64,000 nt of DNA from Triangularia verruculosa. Taxonomy: Eukaryota > Ascomycota > Sordariomycetes > Sordariales > Podosporaceae. The stretch lies in the NCBI GenBank assembly GCA_033296885.1, contig MU863875.1:558001-622000 (forward strand), in the 5' to 3' direction. The notes beneath the pieces were generated by a model. That model was given only the letters and a program-made list of their open reading frames with translations. It did no database searches and was not told the origin of the DNA. Below, one piece after another: positions 1 through 10,669 of the stretch (position 1 is its first letter; every line of letters starts with the position of its first letter). A program made the position numbers and the translations under genes.

Positions 1-2192
1 CCAAGGCTATCAGTTCGCTCAACCTCCGAATGTGCCAACTGCTTTAGCTCCTTTGCCCTCGGGTAGCACCTTGACTCCAAAGGAGACCACCGACCTCAAG
101 GCCCCCGACTTGCAGGGCGACAGTCGTTTGCCTGGCGAAAAGCAGGACAAGCCAAAGATCTCTCCACCGGAGTACTTCGATTACTCGAAGCCCTACTTTT
201 ACAACGGCCAGATCGTTTATCCTGTTTCGAGCATGTCTCCTTCTCTTGGCAACGCCATGGGCAGCTCTATGATGCCGGTGCAGATGCTCGGTGTCCCTCA
301 AGGTGTTCCTCCCCAAGTGCAGGCTCCGATGATGCATCATGCATTGCAGCACGGTGGAAACCAGATGATGGCTGGATCTTCGTTTCCGCAGCCCAGCCAC
401 CGCCCGCAGCAGATGCATGGTGGTGCTCATCCCATCGTACCAGTCAACTCGAACTTCGCCGCGCCCGATATGGCCCCTCCTATTTCGTCGATCAGACCCA
501 GCGAGATTACGAGAAAGCAGATTACCAACTTCAAGCAGTCTCTCAAATACCACGAGGACCAGCTGCAGTTCAACCGTCATCAGATCGACGAGAAGGAAAT
601 GGAGATGAAGGCCCAGCAGTACCGGGATCATATTGCGGCTTTTGAGATGCTTCTCAAGCAACAACTCGAGTTTGAGGCCGAGTTCATGGACAAAATCAAA
701 CAGAAATCAGATGGGAGCGTCACTGGTGAGCCGGGCGTCCAGCAAAACCAGCATGAGTCGGAGGATTCCATTCGGCGAAGAGTCGCCGGCGGACGCCAGG
801 GTATCAACACAAACATTGGCGAAGGTGGCAAGGCGACCTTTCAACGCCCCATTGCTACGAACCAGTCCTATGGTGAGCCTTCCAGACGGGCCGGGATTCC
901 CAGCGAGGCAGTCTTGGCTCCTGCTTTTGAGCCCAGTGGCAGCAAGTCAACCCATGAGGCTGCGGCCGAGTCGAGCAAGCGACTCCAGCCGGAAGGATTA
1001 TGGCAGTATGGCCCTGACATCCAGACTGTTGCCAGCCGAAGCGTCACTCGATCTTTCAACCCATCGCTGTCACAGCAGTCTGAACATGCCGAAGAAAGCA
1101 CAAGCATCGCCAGCATCTCGGGACAGAGCGGCTCAATCGACAGTTCTGGTCCCACCAGATCTGCCAAAGGCAAGGGTATTGCCAGTGGCTATCTGAGGTC
1201 GAAGTTTGGAGTGCCCTATTTGCTTGGGACTCTTCCGAAGGGGCTTGATCCCCGCAAGGCTACTGATAACGACTACATTTACACCCGTCCTTTGAACGAG
1301 GCCGAACAGCGCGCCCGCTTCCTGTACTGGGGCAAAGCACCCGAGTCTATTCTGAAAGGTCTTCCCAAGTATGACGGAAAGCACTTTTATCCCGCTTCTC
1401 CAGTCCAGGAGCCTAGCAGCCCGGTCGCAGCTCATCGCAACCCCACCGCTCGTCCCGAGACGGAGCACGCCTATCGCCAGACCAAGTCTGACCAGGATCC
1501 TTTCCGACCCATGACTCCTGTGCACGGTTCGATTTCCAAGCCGGCGGTGGCGAGCGAGGATGGCTATGCCATGGGCAGGCTCACCCGAAACGTTTCTTTT
1601 GAGACTCAGGTGGACAGCAGTGGCCTTGAAGACCTCCATATCAGTGATTCGGTGGGCCTTCCAGAGACGGGTAGGATTCTGCAGAACCGTGGGAATAGCG
1701 CCGATGCGGTGTCCATTGGATCCATTGACCGGCGTTCAGAGAGATCTGGGTATGACCCCGTCCCTTGCCCATACCCCCCGCACGGTTATCTGCCTGGTCC
1801 CTCTATGCCCGACCCCTATGGTCATTTCTTTCTAGCACCCGGGTTTCGCAGCTATGCAAGAACTAACCCGTTGATGCAGCGCGAGACTCTGGCAAACCGT
1901 CTTGAAGAAGGGTCCCACGATCAGCGCGATTTCGTCAACGACGGCACAGGCAGTTCTGCCTCACTATTCGGGACACGCAGCGGCTTCCCTAAGCCCTTCT
2001 ATTACTAATGAAGGGTCTGGCTTCCTCGAGGCTTCTCTCGACAACAGCGGTGTCCTCTTCTCTCCCGGTCCGCAGAAGCGTGGAGAGAATTTGCCGCCGA
2101 ACGTGAGCTCGCTGGAGGATCAGTTCAGAAGGCTGATGACCTTGAAGGAGTCTCCGGAACACAGCAACCTCCGATCGACTTTTGATTCGTAA
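1..2192 (+). CDS. 3' part of an unrecognised Pro/Gln/Ser-rich fungal protein (5' truncated by window)
   Basis: The frame is open from base 2, so the start lies upstream; the apparent first Met is only a GTG at 32. The protein is low-complexity (Met/Pro/Gln-rich over roughly 230-470) with a charged, probably coiled-coil helix encoded around 495-710. A more ordered stretch follows around 1160-1390 and includes GVPYLLGTLPKGLDP and the WGKAPESILKGLPKYDGKHF region. I infer an intron at 1750-1879 (130 bp): donor GTATGA, branch ACTAAC at 1862-1867, acceptor GATGCAG. It shifts the frame by one into a C-terminus ending RSTFDS with stop at 2190-2192. Without splicing the frame stays open through the intron and stops at 2008. 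I do not recognise the family. The domain that would name it may lie upstream of the window. Confidence 0.7.
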
Positions 2193-3162
2193 GATTATTT
2201 CAGCAGTGCTATTTCCTGGCATGGATGAGAAGGAGATGCAAGTGTTATTCCGGGGTTACTAGTGTAGTGATATCTTGTCAAACAACAGCAGTATTTGGAG
2301 GGATGATGGATTATTTGTTTCGGGCCACATTCGATGGTTTCAGTGGCTACATTCCGTTTAGTTGATAGATGCTCGCCGTCTAATGGGGTTTATTGACTGA
2401 GGAGTATTTGATACCAAGGGCAGCTTACTATTAGATCAAGGAATAGGTCTTCCGTAGCACAAAGAGATTATGTATTTGTTCTGTACCTGATTTTTTATCT
2501 GGGTGATTTCTGTGTTGGTCTGACAGAAAGTGATGATCAGTCTCGATGGCGATGACAAGTGCCAGCTGGGGGTTTAGATGAGAGATCCAAGGCTGAGAGA
2601 GACGGCTGCATCTCACTGGCATGTCGTGAGATTGGAGTCGAGGTATCATGTAGCGTAGGGGTTGCTCAGCTCTTATCAGTCACGGTCTAAGCTCAGGTTC
2701 GGTGAGTAGTTATCGTACGATCTAGGACATGTTTGTCTGTGAGGGGGCGTTGCAAGGTAGCTTTTGCTTGGTGATAGTGGCGGCGGTGGTGGTGTGAAGG
2801 ATGGTGGCGGCGACCTAGTAAAGTGAAGCCCGGGGTATAGAGAGAGAGGGAGAGGGGGAGAGAAATAGTCATGGAGAATTGGTACAAAAGGGGTATTATT
2901 ACGGTTGGAATGGTGGGGATGGGTACGAGATGGGTTGGTGTTGCGTGCGTGAGACTGCGCTTGGTGAACGCTATAGATGTTCTCCGATTACACATACAAG
3001 AGATAGGATTTACAGTGGGGGAAGTGATGGGTTACAATGGTGGGTGAGTTTGTATGGGTTTGATGCGTGATGTTGGGTACCAGTGAGGCAGTTTGAGGAA
3101 GGGATGGTAAGGTATGGCCAGCTAGGATCACACCTTGAGAGTAGCAGAAAAGGCCTTCTTTG

Positions 3163-3424
3163 GGCTTATTACTATCTTTTAATACGGTCAAAGTATCTTT
3201 AAAAGTGTTTTTAAGATCCCCTAAGGCCTATAACTACCTACATTCTTTAGGCTTATTACTATCTTTTAATACGGTAAAAGTATCTTTTAAAGTGTTTTCG
3301 ATATCTTCCAAGGCCTATTAACTATCTTTTGAGGCTTATTGACTATCTTTTACGGCCTATTAATTATCTGTAAATACGGTATTCCCACTTTGCAGTATTA
3401 GCCTTTTAATCTGGGACGTGGGTA
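3163..3424 (+). repeat. Dispersed repeat, copy A, with 87-bp and 21-bp internal repeats
   Basis: A segment beginning GGCTTATTACTATCTTTT at 3163 recurs at 3250, a period of 87 bp. It is followed by 21-bp units of the form AAGGCCTATTAACTATCTTTT at 3310, 3331 and 3352. The right end carries GTATTCCCACTTTGCAGT (3379-3396) and then a GGACGTG motif near 3414. The same architecture and the same right end occur at 14788-14956. Differences between units are largely C/T and A/G. Confidence 0.85.
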
Positions 3425-4535
3425 GGTAAGTAAGTAGAGAGGTATTCGTCAAGTTTTACTGTGTGTCAAGGGGTAAGGTAGGTAAGTGATATGGGTAATG
3501 TAAAGTTTGTCCTCCCTGCTTTGATCGGTATGTAGGTAGGTACCTAGGCAGGGGATGTTCTGGTGGTGGTGGTTTCGTTTTCTGTCAAACATTTGCAGAG
3601 TTCTCCTTGCTTTAGGTAGTGGGAGAGCCCTAGTTTTGTGTATGTGTGTGTGTGTATGGTTTGAAGGAAGAGATGCAAGAAGGGAGGGCCCCTACAGTCC
3701 CCTGGTGGTGTGGTTTGAAAGGAAGAGATGCCAAGAGGGGAAGATTCGATATCACGGGCAAACATGCGGGTTATTTTCTCACCTTCACTGGCAGCCATTG
3801 TTTTGATTCGCGTCCGTAGGCAACGTGGTTCTGGGAGGGGGAAAGAGAAACGAGTCCCGGTGATAAGCGAGAACTGGGATGTGTGGGAAAGATGTCTGAA
3901 CTGGATTTAGGTACTGTATCTTGACTTCGTTCTCATGTATGTGATTTACCTACCTGCTCATGGGCTCGGTGACCTACCTAGGTACGTACCGGGTTCATCT
4001 CCCAGACGAAATGGTCGGCGAACTCTTCCTTTTTGGACAGTGAAAAACAAAAGCGCAGTTGGAAGCCACTGAATGGCTTAGTATGCGTCCCCCGCACGCC
4101 ATTCATGAGAGAGGACACGATGAGACATGGCAACTGTGCCGAGCAACCATCTCTCGGGCATATGCACCTGAATTGAGGGCCCTAAGTCTGGATGTCTTGG
4201 TGTCCTCGACTGCTTAGTACCCCCGAACGAGGCCCCGCTAGCGTCCGTTGTAAAGAGAAAGGACGCCCGAGTCTATCAAGCCCCAATGCCCCGCCATTGT
4301 TTGTTTAGAGACCATTGTGATATGGCGGCTGTGATAGAGGGCAGATGCGGTTTCCCGAAGGAAGCATGCGTGAGCAAGGTGATGTGAAGTTCTGTGCCTC
4401 TCGAATATTGCCTTCCAGCCTCACGGATAAACAAGCCGCCTCGACACTGTGGGTTGCGCAACTGCCCTCCGACGCCTCCTAGCAATCAATGCCTTTGTGT
4501 TGACGATTTGGGAAAGGGAAAGCTGTCCCCTGGTA

Positions 4536-4561
4536 CCCCCCCCCCCCCCCCCCCCCCCCCC
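4536..4561 (+). repeat. Homopolymer run of 26 C
   Basis: Uninterrupted C26 directly after TGGTA. Its true length is unreliable in any assembly. Confidence 0.95.
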
Positions 4562-6786
4562 AACCGACGATTTCCTGCAGGAACAAGGGCTTCTTGCAGG
4601 GAGATGAACACCCGCCCTCTCTTAGCCGGGCCGAACAGGCTGCTTACTGTCCGGGAGGCTCCAAATACAGTTAAGACGCCCTACAGCTGTGAGCCGTTGC
4701 GGAAACGCTTCGCAAGGGATGAGTTCTCCTGTCGGTCTTTCCATCGTCAGGGGTTAATCAAGGCACTGAAATTGGGGGAGAAGTAGAGACAGAGACAGAG
4801 ACAGAGGGCATGAGGAGTTGAGGGGTTGGAGTTGTTTGCTTATTCGCTCTTTCGGAGTTAACGCTAACTACATGCTCGCCGGCAAGCTGCCCGACGACAA
4901 CCACTGGTCAGCTTGGGTTTGTGGTAAATGTGAACTGCTGATTGCTCTGACCTGATCAGTCAAATCAGGAAAAGTACTAAGGCAGAAGTCGTCACGACCA
5001 AAATCCCGGTACCCTACTGCAAGAAAGGGCACTAAGCATCCAAACTCAGCTAGTTAGACTGGTTAGCGGTGCTGATCCTTGGTCGAGACCTCGAACATCA
5101 GATTCCCTCGAACCAATCCCAAGACGGTTTCGGCCTTGGCAGAAAATGCGGGGAATCTTCGTGTTATTTGCTGCTGGGAAGTTGCGGCTGGCGATAACGA
5201 CAAGAACGGGTTGCTTCTTCTTCATCGTATGCACACGCAGTCCAGATACGATCAGGAGTCACGATGCGAAGAGATCGGGGAGGGGGAGGGGCGTGTCATG
5301 CCTTAGTCAGGGTAGGTAGCTGGCCAAGGGAGAAGCAACGAGAGAGGGCCTGGGGTTGAGAAAGTCTCAAAGCTGATGAGAACGAGACAGGATCAGACAA
5401 TGGAATAGTTCGGCTCGACGACGAGAAGGCCGGTCGACCAAGTGGGTGGATGTGACAAACACGCTTCGAGACGGTTATCATTGACGCCATGGCAGCTGTT
5501 TGTGAGGGTGAGGCGCAACAAGACGAGATGTTTGCTCCAACTCGTGGACAGAACGAGGCGCTTCACTTTCCGCCTTTTGCTTTCAGCCCACCCGGAGCAC
5601 TGCCTTGAGGGGGAAGGACAAGTGCCTCTCGCCCTTGGCGGGCACGACCTGATCAAAGCGGCTGGCAGCTACAGGACGGACAGTGTCAATTGAAGGTATT
5701 GAAGTTGGGCTTTATCAGCAAGAGAGCAGAAGAAGGAATATCGCTCAGGATTCAGGCTCTGAGATGCCCCACACAAGGCCCCTGGCACGCTGACCCTTGC
5801 CGTGCTGTTTGTGGCTTGCTCGAGTCCAGCAGGTGCCATCCTTTGGGGAGGGGCGATCTTGGTTCCCAGATCGATTGCTTTTTGCAACTGCCGGCTTATA
5901 CCGCCCTGCCGAACAGGCCTAGGGCCAGTTTTTATCTCTGAGAGTCAAACCTCTGCAGACCACAGAAGGACGCACGCTGCCTCCCCAGACTTGACTGGTC
6001 TGCGACAGACGATTGTTGATTGCCCACACACCTTGATACTCGAATGTCTCAGGAGAGCTCGGTCTCTTGGTGAGAAAATCACCATTCCTGCCCGTGTGCT
6101 ATCGCCATTCCAGGCCGGCATCTGGGACGAGCAGACGAACTCATGCAAACCCTCGCAAACCCTCGCCCAAGATCTCGCCTGATCTACCCATTGCTTTTTC
6201 CAGATGCTTGAGTTGCAGCCCAAGATGGCCAGTCACTAACCGGCCAGCTGCAAAGTTGCACGTATGTAGGCTCACTTACCGCTCCCTCCCGGTATTCCTC
6301 TTTGGCTTCCATGTCTGGCTTCAGAAGCCTAGTTCGTCTCTTGCAGCAAGGCCACCTGTCGGCCTTCTTGTCTTGCTGTGCAGACGCTGTTGGACGATCA
6401 CTCCATCCCTCATGGGCAGTGGGACATTTCTCCGCACGGACGGGCGAGTCCTTCAAGGTACTCAGGTACTCTGGATGGCGAGCGAGAGATCTCAGACATT
6501 CTCCTCTCGGCCATTTGGGAGCCGCAGTGGAATGTGCCACGCGCGAGCTCCTTTCCCTTGCCCCTTATATTGGTCGAGCTATTCCCACTTCGACAGTCGG
6601 TTTGCCTATCCTGTTTAAGGGGTGCCATCCGCTTCCCTGACCATCTCGTTCTGTTCCTGTATATCTATCCAACAACCCTCATTCCTGTCCTCCAGGGCGT
6701 GGTCTGCCTCTGGTCTTCAACCCCTTGGTCATTGCCTCGTCCCTTCACTCGTTCTCAATCTTCTCCTTACGCGCCAGTGAAGCAAT

Positions 6787-7984
6787 ATGGAGTTCCATAC
6801 AGGGCATCCAATGTGTGCTATTCCTCTTGGCCTGGACGACGACGACATGTTCAGTCCCAGTGGCTCAAGCTTTTCTCTGTCCACCTCGAGCTATGGTCCA
6901 CACACACCCACATCTGGACGGTCAACTCCGCCACGAGGCTCATTTAACTATGCCTCCTCCTTCACGTCTTCGATGGATGGCCACTCTATTGAGCTCACGC
7001 CTCCTTCATCAGCAACGAACTCGTACTTTCCGTTCGCCTTCAAGGGCGATGGTGTATCCGACTTCGGCCAGCCTGGCTTCCCACTGACCCCGTCCCGCAG
7101 TCAGCTGAGTTATCCTAGCTTCTCGCACAACGAATATGGCGTACAACTATCGCCTTCGCAACAAGGTGGCTACTTTTGCGGAGATAACCTCTTCCAACAA
7201 CCCGTGGTCGTCAGCCCACAGCAACAGCTCCCCCCGAACAATGGGTGGTGTGAAAACTGGCGCTGGCCTCAGGACAGCCACAGCCCCATCAACTTCGGAG
7301 AACACACACCAAAGAGACCCAGTGTTATGGTTCGGCACCCGCCACTCAAGTTTGAGGATGAGGGACAAGACATGGACATGAGAAAGAAGTACCTGAAGGA
7401 GAACCTGTCTATCGAGCCGTCAGCCATGGGCTTGCTTCCATCACCTCTTCACAGGGTCAAGGATGACTCCCCACCACCCCGGCAGCGACAGCCCCGGGTG
7501 AAGGATTCCAAGCGGGCACCAAAGGAGCCTGTTGATGGGGTGGTGCCCAAGGCGGTGCACCGGTGCATTGTGCCCAATTGCACTTATGGACCTTACCGGA
7601 GGCATGAACATCTCAAACGACACCTGAGGAAGTAAGCTTTTCTTTATTCCTCCTTCATCTTGAAAAGTCACACAATATTAACACAGCAAATTAATTAGCG
7701 CCCACGGTATCGGAGGAGAACAAGAAGAGTACATTTGTCCGTTTTGCCCGGTGGAAAAAAGCAAAGACGGCAAGCCCAAGCGCTTCAACAGGCGAGACAA
7801 TTGGAAGAACCACATTGAGCTGCACAACAAGCCAAGGAGCAAAAACAGCAGGACGGAGCATAATGAGGGGGCCATGGAGGTGCTCAAGAGAGAGCAGGAT
7901 CGCATCTTACGTTCGAAGAAGTTCAAGGTCAAGGTCAACAACAACAGGCCGCTCAAGACGACCAGGGAGATGTCGATTGATTGA
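6787..7984 (+). CDS. C2H2 zinc-finger protein, probable transcription factor
   Basis: Two exons, 6787-7631 and 7699-7984, about 376 residues. The N-terminal 240 residues are Ser/Pro/Gln-rich and look like an activation region. Near the end of exon 1 comes a first finger, CIVPNC...HLKRH, whose last zinc-binding His lies in exon 2 (LRN-AH). A second finger follows: CPFC, then FNRRDNWKNHIELH. The tail is very basic (RILRSKKFKVKV), as expected for a nuclear protein. The intron starts GTAAGC; I chose the acceptor at 7698 because it gives H-x4-H spacing and sits a normal distance from the TTAAC branch. An in-frame AG at 7686 would add four residues and break the finger. The EHLKRH class resembles BrlA-type fungal regulators, but I cannot name an orthologue. 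Confidence 0.88.
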
Positions 7985-8937
7985 GGGGTTTCGGATGAGG
8001 CTTGAATATTTTCATCTACGACAAGAAACGAAAAAGAAAAACACGATTCACACAAGGAAACGATCTCAGGAAACGAGCTTTAATGTATATGTAACACAAT
8101 TTCGTGTGCGACTTCTTTTTTTTTTTTTTTTTTTTTCCCTCCTTCTCTTTATGTATTTTGGGTATATGGAGTTTTTGCTATGAATGGGTTGGAAACGGGG
8201 GGCGTCGTCTGGCACATTGACTTTGGGGGAGAAGGTGGGGGGTGAGGGGACCATACGGGGGGAGGGAAGTTTACTGGTCCACTGTAACAATTAACTACTA
8301 TTATCTATTATTGGGGATGATGATGACGATGATGGGGGAATGTTGGAAACAGTGGGGGGGTTGGGCAAAAAAAGAGCATGCTGATGGTGGTTTTGACAGG
8401 AGAGAGGGATAATGTATGATGTATTAGCAGCTATTTTGGTGTTATGAAAGAAGCAAGAAGAAATAATGCAAAATCACATAATTTACACATGAATGGTTAT
8501 GCACTATCAAGACTTGGTTGCCTGTTTGGACTGTTTAGCTTCTCAACAGAGATGGGCACCTGAGGTAGGTGGGGGGGAAAGGCGTTGAACTCGTGACTGA
8601 CCGACAGACGAGGCCTGGCCCTTGGGGTGTCTCAGATCTGGCATGGTGAGGAGAGGCGCGAGAGTTTTGAGTCAATTGTTTTGGGTAAGTGGTACAGTAC
8701 GGTTTTGGAGTTTGCGATATCTTTTTTGTACTGTGCGATGCTGTTTCTGTGGCAAGTTTCCAAGCGTTGCTACGGCTAGTCTGGGGGGGAACTTGAAGGA
8801 GAGAGGTTAGTAGGTAGCTGATATTTTCCAGGTATCAGCTGGGAGATGATGTATACCTATGTCATGGTGCTAGTTGACGGGCAAGAAATCATTAGAAAGA
8901 GTCTAGTAATCTTTGACAAGCTCTCCTACGCAATTTT

Positions 8938-8956
8938 GGGGGGGGGGGGGGGGGGG
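8938..8956 (+). repeat. Homopolymer run of 19 G
   Basis: Uninterrupted G19 between CAATTTT and TTTATTG. A T21 run lies at 8116-8136 in the 3' region of the zinc-finger gene. Confidence 0.95.
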
Positions 8957-10096
8957 TTTATTGTCGGATCATGGATGCATACCTATCACGGCTTTTTTTC
9001 ATGATATGGTTACATTGCTGGGCCAGACAAGGCAGATGGCATTTGCGCTAAGAGGGTTTGTTGGTATTCAATAGAAAAGGGAACAGGAGACTGAGTCGGC
9101 TGGTATGGGTGGTTGCTAGTTCATTTGCTTGGAAAGGAAAGTCGCGACGAGACGCCATGCTTTCTGCTGTCACACCTTCATCACAGACAAGGCTTTGGAA
9201 GCGAAGGAGATTTTTCTTTTAGGGGTGGGTTACACTGTAACGGCTGTGTGTGACGGTGTGATTGAGATCGTGTGGGGAAAAGAACTGTGATAGAAACGAG
9301 GTTTGGAAAAGGGTGGTATGATGGGGGTGATCTTTTCTGGATGTGAAGTGGTTCAGAAGATCTACAGTGCAGTTGAGCCCCGAATGGGTGATATGAGATG
9401 GTGTTACATTTCTTAATTCTTGCCTAGCGACTTTCATCATTAGTGTAGGTAGGAGGGGAGGGGGGGAAGTGAAATGGGGAAAGGATGGGAATCAAAAAAT
9501 TGGCATGTTTCGTTTCTTTTTTTTTCCCTTTTGAGACACATATGCTGCTCTGCCTTGGCAGGTGCATACAGCCTCATGCAACTCGGCGCTGTTATCTGTC
9601 TTTCTTGGAGGCTTTTCTCGCTGTTTCTGGAGGATAAGGATGAGGATCTTGACCTTTTTGGCCTTTGACATGTCGGGTTATCACATACCTCGGTGAGCAA
9701 GGTCGGGGTAACAGATTTGGAGAAGATGGGCCGAGTTCGGTGTGAGTACGGTGAGTTTGGCTAACATCGTATGACAGTGACATGGCGTTCGTCATTGTGT
9801 TCATCGTGAGAGGGCTTTTTAGGGGAGGTGGCCTCTCCTCCGGCAGCCACAGTCGTCACCTTACGCATCTTATCCCCAAAAGGGATCTCCCTATCCAATA
9901 GGCCTTACAACTCTCATGCACACGTGGAAAGACATTGGGATGAAAACCTCCGTGATGGGCGAGCGACATTTTGACACCTGCCACACACACGGAGGGTTCA
10001 ATCCGGGAAACTGGTTGAGAGGCAATGATCAGTTTCGACCCTGGAAGTGAAATTGCTTTTTCTCGTCGCAGACAGAAAATGGGATTTTGTGATCGC

Positions 10097-10108
10097 CTAC
10101 ACGTGTAG
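10097..10108. promoter_or_regulatory. 12-bp palindrome CTACACGTGTAG (E-box core)
   Basis: Perfect palindrome centred on CACGTG, 562 bp before the F-box ATG. The same 12-mer, followed by A in both places, recurs at 32992. CACGTG is the core bound by bHLH factors such as Cbf1; function here is inferred. Confidence 0.4.
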
Positions 10109-10669
10109 ATGTTTTACACAAGTCGATCCTGAAATACACTCTCAAGACCCTGGATCGATGAAGCTGATGGAGGTTATCGAGATCCTTGTGCGGATCTTGA
10201 GATGAACTGGGTTCAGGGTTCTGACGTCTGCGACGCCCTGTAACCCCAGGGTTACAACGGCTGCCATCTGATTTTAGCGTTGTGCCAATAGCGCCAAACC
10301 CGTTGATTACGAAAGCATCTCGTCTCCAACTCAGGACCTGACCTCTCGGGTTCCGTTCCCGTGCCCCCCACCTTCAGCTTGGCTTGTACTCGTATCATGC
10401 CATGAAATTGATCTCTCACATCATCTAGCTCATTCAGTTGTTCCTAATGTAGTTCGTCGTAAACAAAGACTCCGCCTTCTCATGAGTGCGGTATTCCTCA
10501 CACAGTACGATGGGCCGCCAGTCTCAACCTCAGCCAGCCGCCAGCCTATTTCTTGCGCATGTCGCCGATCTCGCCTGTTGAGACGAGGTTGACTTTGAAA
10601 AGAGACCGACCGGTCCCGGCTCTCTCCCCCATCCGCTGCCACCCACGACCGCCTGCATGAGAACTAGTG

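Larger units (their letters stand above)
2193..6786. other. 4.6-kb gene-free stretch upstream of the C2H2 gene
   Basis: All open frames here are short, overlapping on both strands and low in codon quality; I could not build a spliced gene. It holds the 3' end of the first gene, a dispersed repeat (3163-3424), a run of 26 C (4536-4561) and a C/T-rich stretch before 6787. The right part is probably promoter and long leader of the zinc-finger gene, as is common for fungal developmental regulators (inference). Confidence 0.6.
7985..10669. other. Gene-free region between zinc-finger and F-box genes
   Basis: Only short, poor open frames. Contains T21 at 8116-8136, G19 at 8938-8956 and a 12-bp CACGTG palindrome at 10097. 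I see no RNA gene. Confidence 0.6.

Noticed and set aside
9994..10003. T-loop-like GGTTCAATCC
   Set aside because: Flanks do not form a five-pair T stem and no upstream tRNA body is found.
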